Positions 26,001 through 33,126 of a stretch of 64,000 nucleotides of DNA are shown here, in pieces (positions within the stretch are counted from its first letter, which is position 1; every line of letters starts with the position of its first letter). Origin of the DNA: Kluyvera ascorbata_C (GTDB lineage Bacteria > Pseudomonadota > Gammaproteobacteria > Enterobacterales > Enterobacteriaceae); NCBI RefSeq assembly GCF_044197065.1, contig NZ_JBIQOI010000011.1, forward strand, positions 1 to 64,000. The letters are read 5' to 3'. The translations under genes were made by a program, and so were the position numbers. The notes below the pieces were generated by a model that ran no database searches, was not told the origin of the DNA, and was given only the letters and a program-made list of their open reading frames with translations.

Positions 26001-27185
26001 TCCCTCACTGCCGTGCTCATCAACAACCTTCACCGTATAAGTAAGCTTAACTTCCTGCCCTGCGGCCAGTGATTGGGTCAGCGCATTGGAGATCTCATAA
26101 TGCCAACCCTTACCATCATCGGTAACGGTAAAAGTACCGCTACTTAGCGCTTTCATCTGCGCATCAGTCAAATCAGCGCCAGCACCCATTTCTATCTTAG
26201 TGAACGCACTGCTGTACTGATGGCTGTCCATGAGATCCACATCGTGCATCTCCAGTTTACCTTGAGTCTCAAGCAAAACTGGGGCTGGTTCAGTCTCTGT
26301 GCTGGTCACAATCCCATTATCTTCCTGTAGCGCCTCTCCGCCGCTCGCACTCAACTCCGGTGCATCATTACGCCCGGTAATCGTAATCGTCACCGTGTGT
26401 TCGGTGCCGTCAGCGCTTTTCACCACGAAGGTTTCAATTTTCGTTTCACCTTCGGCGAGGTACTGCACATCGGCGTTATTGACCTCATAGCGCCATGAGC
26501 CATCTCTGGCGAGGATCAGGTTCCCCAGTGCGCCATCGCTGGCTTTGACAGAGTTCGTGACAAACCAGGATTGTGCTTCATCGGGATCGTGGATCGACAA
26601 ACGGCCGCTGTCGGCAAGGGTTGGGTCGCTATCGTCTTCGACAACAGAACCCGTATCGTCGCCGCCGATGATAGCGGGATTATTAAGGTCAACGGTATTG
26701 GAGCCAAACAGTGAGGTGTCTTCTTCCACGCGGTCAGGGCGCGCGCTGCCTAAACCATCTGTGGGATAGCCCGCATTAGGGTCAAGAATTTGTCCGGTCA
26801 GTTCCAGCATCACGAAGGAGTGTCGTCCTCCCTCGCCCGCTTCGCCCTGCGCATCGATGATAATCGGATTCCCTGCGGCGGTGGCTTCCAGAATTTGCGT
26901 TGGGTCTGCGCCTTCGGCAATGGCCTGCTGCACAGCAGCAACGTCCTGGGTTGCTGTCGCATCAGCCGTCGCGGTGGCTGCGCCGCTGCCTCCCCACTGG
27001 CTCATACGCCCCAGATCCAGACTCTTGCCATCCGGCAAGGTGACGGTCACCGCCCCCTGTTCGGTCACGACCTGCTCGCCGCGCATAACCTGTTCACCTT
27101 CCATTGCCTGACGCCGGCTGCCGTCCGCCGCTTCAATCCACGCCTGGCCCATCATGACTTTGATCGTTCCAATTACCGTTGGCAT
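23088..27185 (-). CDS. LapA-type RTX adhesin with retention module
   Basis: A secreted giant adhesin of 1365 residues. The N-terminal retention module (MPTVIGTIKVMMGQAWIEAADG, residues 1-65) holds the chain in the outer-membrane channel. It is followed by T-A-A-G at residues 102-105, which fits the double-alanine site cut by LapG proteases. Next come about four VCBS/cadherin-like repeats (about 190-720), two of them identical, each ending near TITIKGTND. Further Ig-like domains follow, and then about eight calcium-binding nonapeptides (GGxGND pattern, about 1220-1295) and the C-terminal type I secretion signal. The start at 27185 has an AGGGAGA site, and the upstream frame to 27236 is not needed. 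Expected role: biofilm adhesion released by LapD/LapG signalling, whose genes are not in this window. Confidence 0.92.
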   Translation of the reverse strand: MPTVIGTIKVMMGQAWIEAADGSRRQAMEGEQVMRGEQVVTEQGAVTVTLPDGKSLDLGRMSQWGGSGAATATADATATQDVAAVQQAIAEGADPTQILEATAAGNPIIIDAQGEAGEGGRHSFVMLELTGQILDPNAGYPTDGLGSARPDRVEEDTSLFGSNTVDLNNPAIIGGDDTGSVVEDDSDPTLADSGRLSIHDPDEAQSWFVTNSVKASDGALGNLILARDGSWRYEVNNADVQYLAEGETKIETFVVKSADGTEHTVTITITGRNDAPELSASGGEALQEDNGIVTSTETEPAPVLLETQGKLEMHDVDLMDSHQYSSAFTKIEMGAGADLTDAQMKALSSGTFTVTDDGKGWHYEISNALTQSLAAGQEVKLTYTVKVVDEHGSEGTADVVITIKGTNDLPELTAQNGDLQEDKDVVTLTGGEETTEVLQTGGTLTTVDIDSADVHEYSVGKVEVKSSSGPELTPEQIAALEKGIFALDGDYKNWSYQIDNALTQTLAEGQEAKVSYVVTVKDNHGGESYDTVTITIKGTNDLPELTAQNGDLQEDKDVVTLTGGEETTEVLQTGGTLTTVDIDSADVHEYSVGKVEVKSSSGPELTPEQIAALEKGIFALDGDYKNWSYQIDNALTQTLAEGQEAKVSYVVTVKDNHGGESYDTVTITIKGTNDKPTIEVTSSEELSESHIPDGATGTFTIDDIDTSDALTVSLGGPSESVTSGGTKVEWAWDAEGNKLVGYTGSTEDGTYKSVVEVQLTPPEGTDRGEWSYKVELKEPIDHPEQGTDDVKFDLTITVDDGKATSTGSLEITIVDDVPVLSAPSVGQVSSEGIPDILLGKFDLGGDDTSKTSLRYTDAQGHGFTVTAKGFTSKTDSELIEAEVDRTGSGLGVKSKEGPYHNLANEIDYRVFDGDNGASEELIFTLDVGSVAYGVSIEFEKMYGGELESGIVEFYRDGKLIATQEFSSNANSGNYAKNFSVQEGGFDTMIVKATDNFKQDKQDNSDFTVKGVTFIGPNTDTPTGYAEGTLDIDWGADGKYSLVLDKEGVEGDLRTSAGLEITTTFSESENTVLGYDSNGNLVFRLEFTPETGKWEFYQYQDMKQPGDDGQIDFSFKATDGDGDVTDGIFSVIPRQTAESGTSGNEGAGESGDGSDTPIIPGGSEPTGGGSETTPDENEPTPVPGETIHGNSGNNELVGTDGDDIIYGYGGNDDISGDAGNDIIYGGAGNDKLYGGDGNDILYGGDGNDNLYGGAGNDILIGGKGNDTLYGGEGHDIFKWQQGDYGKDVIKDFNVHEDKIDLTELLEGIKGNFSDFVNISDKDGNTIITINTEGLHHGGNATAVQITVEHCTSTDIDSLIAKPDSLI
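23371..23597 (-). repeat. RTX nonapeptide repeat array (coding)
   Basis: Tandem 27-bp units encode GGDGNDxLY-type nonapeptides inside the adhesin. The units are imperfect, with gccgcc/accgcc and atcgtt alternating on the plus strand. They form the calcium beta-roll that folds after secretion. This is protein repeat coding, not a CRISPR. Confidence 0.85.
25165..25962 (-). repeat. Tandem 399-bp VCBS duplication
   Basis: Two units of exactly 399 bp (25165-25563 and 25564-25962), each encoding 133 residues, give identical protein and differ at only a few silent bases. A third, diverged relative lies just beyond (to about 26360). Such near-identity implies a recent duplication or gene conversion and makes the repeat number prone to change. 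Confidence 0.9.
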
Positions 27186-28390
27186 AGCATCTCTCCCTGG
27201 TTCGCAAATACCGGAGCGTTTCACATAGCGCTCCAATTAAACTCATTAGGTAAAAACTGAACTTCTATCCTTATTCTTCGAGGCATTGAATTAACACCCA
27301 CTTTTACCCATTAGCAAAATATATTCATTAACAATCGCATTAGTAATAATAAAATTTGGTGATTTTTGTAAAACAAGCCATACATTGAGTGATTGGAATA
27401 CGTACCTTTCAGTCAATAGCGTGATCACTACCCCATATAATAAAAGAAAGAACAAATAAAGCACCATCATAAATAAAACAAATTACATAGTAAAATCAAG
27501 CAATTAAAGAAAAACAAATCAATATGAACGCATTTACTTTAATATTTCTTAAGAAAATTACAAATATCATGAAGGAATAAAAAAAAGCCAATCAAATATT
27601 ACTTACCATTTCATCATTTTTTCCCTAAACGGTAGGCGTTAATTATTCACAAACCTTCCTTACCATATTTATAAATCAATAACCTGCGCTTATTCAAGAT
27701 ACCGACACAGGATCATCGAACGGAGAATAAATTATGTTTTCTGATGCATTCCGGCGGGGAGCGGAGAAAAACACCCTCCGAAGAACAGAGCGGCTTATGA
27801 TTAGGTCTGACTGATGTATACGCAGCATACAGCCGTACCGTCCTTCAGCCAGGTCATGCAACAGAGGAGCGATAACAAGAATGCAGATCTGTGAACCTCA
27901 ACACAAAACACTACCATTAGAGATTTTATCAATACAAAACAAAAGAAACCGATTTCACATACCAAACTAACCCCTAAAAAATAGGCAAAAAACCATAGTT
28001 AATTTATTGTTAATTTTGATAATGAATTGTTTTTGATATTTTTAGCATTAATAACTAATACGTATCTTTCAGAACAATTATGGAAAAAAAGTGTGATGCT
28101 CGACATTCTTTAATAAGGATAATGCTTCATTTAAAATTTAATTTGATAATTTACACATTAAATTTAATCCATTTCCTGACCGTTAATTACTCGATAATTG
28201 CTTGAAAGATCGCCAAATAGAGATTGTTAGCAACGTTAAAAAATAGCCGCCGTTATCGGCATAAAATATTTTTATCCCCCCATTATTTTTTGATAAAAGT
28301 CAGATGAAAGCGTTATATTAAAAACGTAACAACATGATAAATAATACTTTTTATAAAATCACATCGCGTCTGATAATTCACCAAAAGATA
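27186..28390. other. 1.2-kb AT-rich intergenic region
   Basis: This region lies between the adhesin start and the tdcA promoter and has no long open frame on either strand. It is very rich in A and T, as expected for DNA bound by H-NS, and probably holds the adhesin promoter and upstream tdc control sites. A short GC-richer block at about 27710-27900 breaks the pattern and contains small open frames (next entry). A second short frame, 27881-27970 plus strand (29 codons), has only a weak, distant ribosome site and is not called. Confidence 0.5.
27734..27814 (+). CDS. Possible 26-residue small protein
   Basis: A short frame starting MFSDAFRRGA, rich in arginine (six of 26 residues). It has a GGAG ribosome site eight bases before the ATG and lies in a GC-richer island within AT-rich DNA, about 660 bp before tdcA. 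No family is recognised. It might be a real small protein, the leader of a longer tdc transcript, or chance. Confidence 0.25.
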   Translation: MFSDAFRRGAEKNTLRRTERLMIRSD

Positions 28391-28412
28391 ATTTGTGAGT
28401 ACTAGCACAAAT
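28391..28412 (+). promoter_or_regulatory. CRP site of the tdc operon
   Basis: The core TGTGA-N6-GCACA matches the CRP consensus TGTGA-N6-TCACA at nine of ten fixed bases. Its centre is about 71 bp before the tdcA ATG. The E. coli tdc operon is CRP-activated from a similarly placed site, so catabolite control is expected. Confidence 0.75.
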
Positions 28413-28472
28413 CCCTGGTCTATTAATTTGTTACACTTCTTCCCGTCAACAAAGCAATTAACACGGATCGTT

Positions 28473-29411
28473 ATGAACACATTAAACCTCCCAAAAATAC
28501 AAAATCTGGTGGTCTTTCAGGAGGTGATCCGCAGTGGTTCTATCGGCTCGGCGGCAAAAGAATTAGGGTTAACGCAGCCGGCGGTCAGTAAAATCATTAG
28601 CGATATTGAAGCTTACTTTGGCGCAGAGGTCATCGTCAGAAAAAACACCGGTGTAACGCTGACCCATCCGGGCCAGGTGCTGCTGACCTGGTCTGAGTCC
28701 ATCACCCGTGAGATGACGAACATGGTGAATGAGATGAACAGCATGACGGACGATGCAGCCATCGATGTCTCCTTCGGTTTCCCTTCGCTGATTGGCTTCA
28801 CCTTTATGTCTGACATGATTCAGAAGTTTAAAGAGGTGTTTCCGAAGGTACAGATCTCGATGTTCGAAGCCCAGCTCTCCTCGTTCCTGCCTGCGCTGCG
28901 CGATGGCCGTCTGGATTTCGCCATCGGTACGTTGAGCGACGAGATGAAGCTACAAGACCTGCACGTCGAACCGCTGTTTGAATCAGAGTTTGTCGTCGTG
29001 GCCAATAAGTCCCGAACGCGCGTCGGCAATACCCCGCTGGAATCACTGAAGGAAGCGCAGTGGGTATTGCCGCAAACCAATATGGGTTACTACAGTGAGC
29101 TACTTATTACGCTACAACGAAACGGCATCAGCATTGAAAACATTGTTAAAACGGACTCCGTGGTCACCATTTATAATCTTGTTCTCAATGCCGATTTCCT
29201 GACGGTTATTCCTTGTGATATGACCGCACCTTTTGGTTCCGACCAGTTTATTACGCTCGAGGTTGAAGAAACATTACCCATTGCGCGCTATGCCGCAATA
29301 TGGTCGAAGAATTACCGGATAAAAAAAGCCGCATCAATTCTGGTGCAATTAGCGAAGGAATACTCGGCCTGCAAAGGACGCAGGCGAAAGCAAATAATAA
29401 ACTCAAATTAA
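28473..29411 (+). CDS. tdcA: LysR-type activator of tdc operon, TdcA
   Basis: A 312-residue LysR activator of the threonine-degradation operon. The helix-turn-helix reads SIGSAAKELGLTQPAVSK (about residues 21-38). The start at 28473 is chosen because MNTLNLPKIQ aligns with the E. coli start and gives its 312-residue length. The longer frame to 28395 would run into the CRP site. It is the first gene of tdcABCDE and is expected to respond to threonine-derived metabolites under anaerobic conditions. Confidence 0.93.
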   Translation: MNTLNLPKIQNLVVFQEVIRSGSIGSAAKELGLTQPAVSKIISDIEAYFGAEVIVRKNTGVTLTHPGQVLLTWSESITREMTNMVNEMNSMTDDAAIDVSFGFPSLIGFTFMSDMIQKFKEVFPKVQISMFEAQLSSFLPALRDGRLDFAIGTLSDEMKLQDLHVEPLFESEFVVVANKSRTRVGNTPLESLKEAQWVLPQTNMGYYSELLITLQRNGISIENIVKTDSVVTIYNLVLNADFLTVIPCDMTAPFGSDQFITLEVEETLPIARYAAIWSKNYRIKKAASILVQLAKEYSACKGRRRKQIINSN

Positions 29412-29510
29412 GCCAGTAACTTTAAATATCGAATACCTATGCCGCCGATCGTCATATCGGTCAGCGGTGACGAATATCTATTACCCTAACACTCTAGTTA
29501 TGAGGTTATA

Positions 29511-30500
29511 ATGCATATTACATACGATCTCCCAGTTGCTATTGAAGATATTATTGAAGCTAAAAAACGCCTGGCAGGTAAAATTTATAAAACGGGTATG
29601 CCTCGCTCTAATTACTTTAGTGAACAGTGCCAGGGCGATATCTTCCTTAAGTTTGAAAACATGCAGCGTACCGGCTCATTTAAGATTCGCGGTGCCTTTA
29701 ATAAGCTTAGCTCCCTGACCGAAGCCGAAAGACGTAAAGGCGTTGTGGCGTGCTCTGCAGGTAACCATGCGCAGGGCGTTTCGCTCTCCTGCGCGATGCT
29801 CGGTATTGATGGCAAAGTCGTGATGCCAAAAGGCGCGCCGAAGTCTAAAGTCGCCGCCACCTGCGACTACTCGGCCGAAGTGGTGCTGCACGGCGATAAC
29901 TTCAACGATACCATCGCTAAGGTCAGCGAAATTGTCGAAATGGAAGGTCGCATTTTTATTCCACCGTACGACGATCCGAAAGTCATTGCCGGACAAGGCA
30001 CCATCGGTCTGGAAATTCTCGAAGACCTGTATGACGTTGATAATGTGATTGTGCCTATCGGCGGCGGCGGTTTAATTGCCGGTATTGCTATCGCCATTAA
30101 ATCAATTAACCCAACCATTAAAGTGATTGGCGTACAGTCTGAAAACGTTCACGGTATGGCTGCCTCTTATTATGCCGGAAATATAACCACACACCGAACG
30201 ACCGGCACCCTGGCGGATGGCTGTGACGTTTCCCGCCCGGGTAATTTAACCTACGAAATTGTTCGTGACCTCGTCGATGATATTGTTCTAGTCAACGAAG
30301 ATGAAATTCGCAAAAGCATGATTGCCCTTATCCAGCGTAATAAAGTCGTCACCGAAGGCGCTGGTGCATTAGCCTGTGCGGCATTATTAAGCGGCAAATT
30401 AGATAGCTATATCAAAAACCGTAAAACGGTCAGCATTATTTCTGGCGGGAATATCGACTTATCTCGCGTATCACAAATTACCGGTTTAGTTGACGCTTAA
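29511..30500 (+). CDS. tdcB: Catabolic threonine dehydratase TdcB
   Basis: A 329-residue PLP enzyme that deaminates threonine to 2-oxobutyrate and ammonia. The PLP lysine lies in GSFKIRGAFNKL (about residues 54-65), the phosphate loop is GGGGLIAG (about 183-190), and there is no C-terminal ACT regulatory domain. That distinguishes it from biosynthetic IlvA. The enzyme family is activated by AMP. Length equals the E. coli enzyme. It lies 99 bases after tdcA and before the threonine permease gene. Confidence 0.95.
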   Translation: MHITYDLPVAIEDIIEAKKRLAGKIYKTGMPRSNYFSEQCQGDIFLKFENMQRTGSFKIRGAFNKLSSLTEAERRKGVVACSAGNHAQGVSLSCAMLGIDGKVVMPKGAPKSKVAATCDYSAEVVLHGDNFNDTIAKVSEIVEMEGRIFIPPYDDPKVIAGQGTIGLEILEDLYDVDNVIVPIGGGGLIAGIAIAIKSINPTIKVIGVQSENVHGMAASYYAGNITTHRTTGTLADGCDVSRPGNLTYEIVRDLVDDIVLVNEDEIRKSMIALIQRNKVVTEGAGALACAALLSGKLDSYIKNRKTVSIISGGNIDLSRVSQITGLVDA

Positions 30501-30531
30501 TTCTACTATTTAACTTCGTTGAGGATAGGAT

Positions 30532-31863
30532 ATGAGTACTACTGAAAGCATTATATCCAGCCAGACCAAACAGTCAGTCTGGCGTAAATCAGATACAACG
30601 TGGACGCTCGGTTTATTTGGTACCGCTATCGGTGCCGGGGTGCTGTTCTTCCCGATTCGCGCCGGGTTTGGTGGGCTAATCCCCATTCTGCTGATGCTGG
30701 TGCTGGCTTACCCCATCGCGTTTTATTGCCACCGCGCGCTGGCGCGTTTGTGCCTGTCGGGGTCAAATCCATCCGGTAACATCACCGAGACGGTAGAAGA
30801 GCATTTTGGTAAGACGGGGGGCGTTGTGATCACCTTCCTGTACTTCTTCGCCATCTGCCCGCTGCTGTGGATTTACGGCGTCACCATCACCAACACTTTT
30901 ATGACCTTCTGGGAAAACCAGCTGCAGATGCCGGCGCTGAACCGTGGCTTTGTCGCCCTGTTCCTGCTGCTGCTGATGGCATTCGTTATCTGGTTTGGTA
31001 AAGACCTGATGGTGAAAGTGATGAGCTACCTGGTCTGGCCGTTCATTGCCTGCCTGGTATTGATTTCACTGTCGCTGATCCCTTACTGGAACTCTGCCGC
31101 TATCGATCAGGTCGACCTCAGCAATATCGCGCTGACCGGGCACGACGGCATTCTGGTCACCGTGTGGCTGGGCATCTCCATCATGGTGTTCTCCTTTAAC
31201 TTCTCGCCGATCGTCTCCTCTTTCGTGGTCTCCAAGCGCGAAGAGTATGAAAAGGACTTCGGCCGTGAATTCACCGAGCAGAAATGTTCGCAGATTATCT
31301 CCCGCGCCAGCGTCCTGATGGTCGCCGTGGTGATGTTCTTCGCCTTCAGTTGCCTGTTTACGCTCTCCCCGCAGAACATGGCGGATGCCAAAGCACAGAA
31401 CATTCCGGTGCTCTCTTATCTGGCAAACCACTTCTCCTCCATGGCGGGCTCGAAGTCGACCTTCGCCACCACGCTTGAGTATGGCGCTTCCATCATCGCC
31501 CTGGTGGCTATCTTCAAATCCTTCTTCGGCCACTATCTCGGCACACTGGAAGGGCTGAACGGTCTGGTGCTGAAGTTTGGCTATAAAGGCGATAAAACCA
31601 AGGTCTCCTCCGGGAAACTGAACACCATCAGCATGATCTTCATCATGGGTTCCACCTGGGTTGTGGCCTACGCCAACCCGAACATTCTGGACCTGATTGA
31701 AGCCATGGGCGCACCGATTATCGCGTCGCTGCTCTGCCTGCTGCCAATGTACGCCATCCGTAAAGCGCCATCGCTGGCGAAATACCGTGGCCGTCTGGAT
31801 AACGTATTTGTCACCGTTATTGGTCTGCTGACCATTCTCAACATCGTGTACAAACTGTTTTAA
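30532..31863 (+). CDS. tdcC: Threonine/serine:proton symporter TdcC
   Basis: A 443-residue inner-membrane permease of the hydroxy/aromatic amino acid permease family with eleven predicted helices. It starts with the family segment LGLFGTAIGAGVLFFPIRAG. The length equals that of E. coli TdcC. It imports threonine and serine for TdcB during anaerobic growth. The gene follows tdcB by 31 bases, within the operon. Confidence 0.95.
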   Translation: MSTTESIISSQTKQSVWRKSDTTWTLGLFGTAIGAGVLFFPIRAGFGGLIPILLMLVLAYPIAFYCHRALARLCLSGSNPSGNITETVEEHFGKTGGVVITFLYFFAICPLLWIYGVTITNTFMTFWENQLQMPALNRGFVALFLLLLMAFVIWFGKDLMVKVMSYLVWPFIACLVLISLSLIPYWNSAAIDQVDLSNIALTGHDGILVTVWLGISIMVFSFNFSPIVSSFVVSKREEYEKDFGREFTEQKCSQIISRASVLMVAVVMFFAFSCLFTLSPQNMADAKAQNIPVLSYLANHFSSMAGSKSTFATTLEYGASIIALVAIFKSFFGHYLGTLEGLNGLVLKFGYKGDKTKVSSGKLNTISMIFIMGSTWVVAYANPNILDLIEAMGAPIIASLLCLLPMYAIRKAPSLAKYRGRLDNVFVTVIGLLTILNIVYKLF

Positions 31864-31889
31864 TCTGTGAACTCAGGATGAGTCGTAAA

Positions 31890-33098
31890 ATGAATGAATT
31901 CCCGGTCGTATTAGTCATTAACTGTGGATCATCTTCAATTAAGTTTTCAGTACTGGATGCAACCAACTGCGATGTATTAATGGCGGGTATTGCTGACGGT
32001 ATTAACACTGAAAATGCGTTCTTATCCGTAAATGGAGGTGAGCCAGCCACGCTGGCTCACCACAGCTACGAAGGCGCATTAAAGGCGATTGCCTTTGAAC
32101 TCGAGAAGCGTGATTTAAATGACAGCGTGGCCTTAATTGGTCACCGGATTGCTCACGGCGGAAATATCTTTACCGAGTCGGCCATTATTACTGACGAGGT
32201 GATCGATAATATTCGCCGAGTCTCTCCACTGGCTCCACTCCATAATTATGCCAACCTCAGCGGTATTGAATCGGCACAGCAGCTTTTCCCTGGCGTAACC
32301 CAGGTGGCGGTCTTTGATACCAGTTTCCACCAGACTATGGCGCCTGAAGCTTACCTGTACGGGTTGCCGTGGAAATATTACGAGGAGCTCGGCGTGCGCC
32401 GTTACGGCTTCCACGGAACGTCGCACCGCTACGTCTCCCAGCGCGCTCACGACCTGCTTGGTCTGCCGGAGCAGGACTCCGGTCTGGTGGTCGCCCACCT
32501 GGGTAACGGCGCTTCTATCTGCGCGGTGCGCAACGGACAAAGCGTCGATACCTCAATGGGGATGACGCCGCTCGAAGGGCTGATGATGGGCACCCGCAGC
32601 GGCGATGTGGACTTCGGCGCTATGGCATGGGTGGCGAGTGAAACCCAGCAGACGCTCAGTGACCTGGAACGGGTGGTGAATAAGGAGTCTGGTCTGCTCG
32701 GTATTTCCGGCCTCTCTTCCGACCTGCGGGTGCTGGAAAAAGCCTGGCATGAAGGGCATGAACGCGCACAGCTGGCGATTAAAACCTTCGTCCACCGTAT
32801 CGCTCGCCATATTGCCGGGCACGCTGCGTCATTACACCGCCTCGACGGCATTATTTTTACCGGCGGAATTGGCGAAAATTCGGCGTTAATTCGTCGTCTG
32901 GTGATTGAACATCTGGCGGTGCTGGGCGTGAATATCGACAGCGATAGAAATAGCTTACCCAATTCTTATGGTGAGCGCGTTATTTCCAGGGAGGATGCGC
33001 GCGTTATTTGCACCGTCATTCCAACCAATGAAGAAAAGATGATTGCCCTCGATGCGATTCATTTAGGCGAAATCAGCGCCAGCGTCGAATACGCATAA
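31890..33098 (+). CDS. tdcD: Propionate kinase TdcD
   Basis: A 402-residue acetokinase-family enzyme that makes ATP and propionate from propionyl phosphate. The two family signatures are VINCGSSSIKFS (residues 8-19) and GHRIAHGG (about 86-93). The frame opens at 31878, but that ATG directly abuts the AGG. The ATG at 31890 gives the E. coli N-terminus MNEFPVVLV and its 402-residue length. It works downstream of TdcE in the pathway threonine, 2-oxobutyrate, propionyl-CoA, propionate. Confidence 0.94.
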   Translation: MNEFPVVLVINCGSSSIKFSVLDATNCDVLMAGIADGINTENAFLSVNGGEPATLAHHSYEGALKAIAFELEKRDLNDSVALIGHRIAHGGNIFTESAIITDEVIDNIRRVSPLAPLHNYANLSGIESAQQLFPGVTQVAVFDTSFHQTMAPEAYLYGLPWKYYEELGVRRYGFHGTSHRYVSQRAHDLLGLPEQDSGLVVAHLGNGASICAVRNGQSVDTSMGMTPLEGLMMGTRSGDVDFGAMAWVASETQQTLSDLERVVNKESGLLGISGLSSDLRVLEKAWHEGHERAQLAIKTFVHRIARHIAGHAASLHRLDGIIFTGGIGENSALIRRLVIEHLAVLGVNIDSDRNSLPNSYGERVISREDARVICTVIPTNEEKMIALDAIHLGEISASVEYA

Positions 33099-33126
33099 TT
33101 AACGGTTAGTCAGCAGAGAGAATTCC

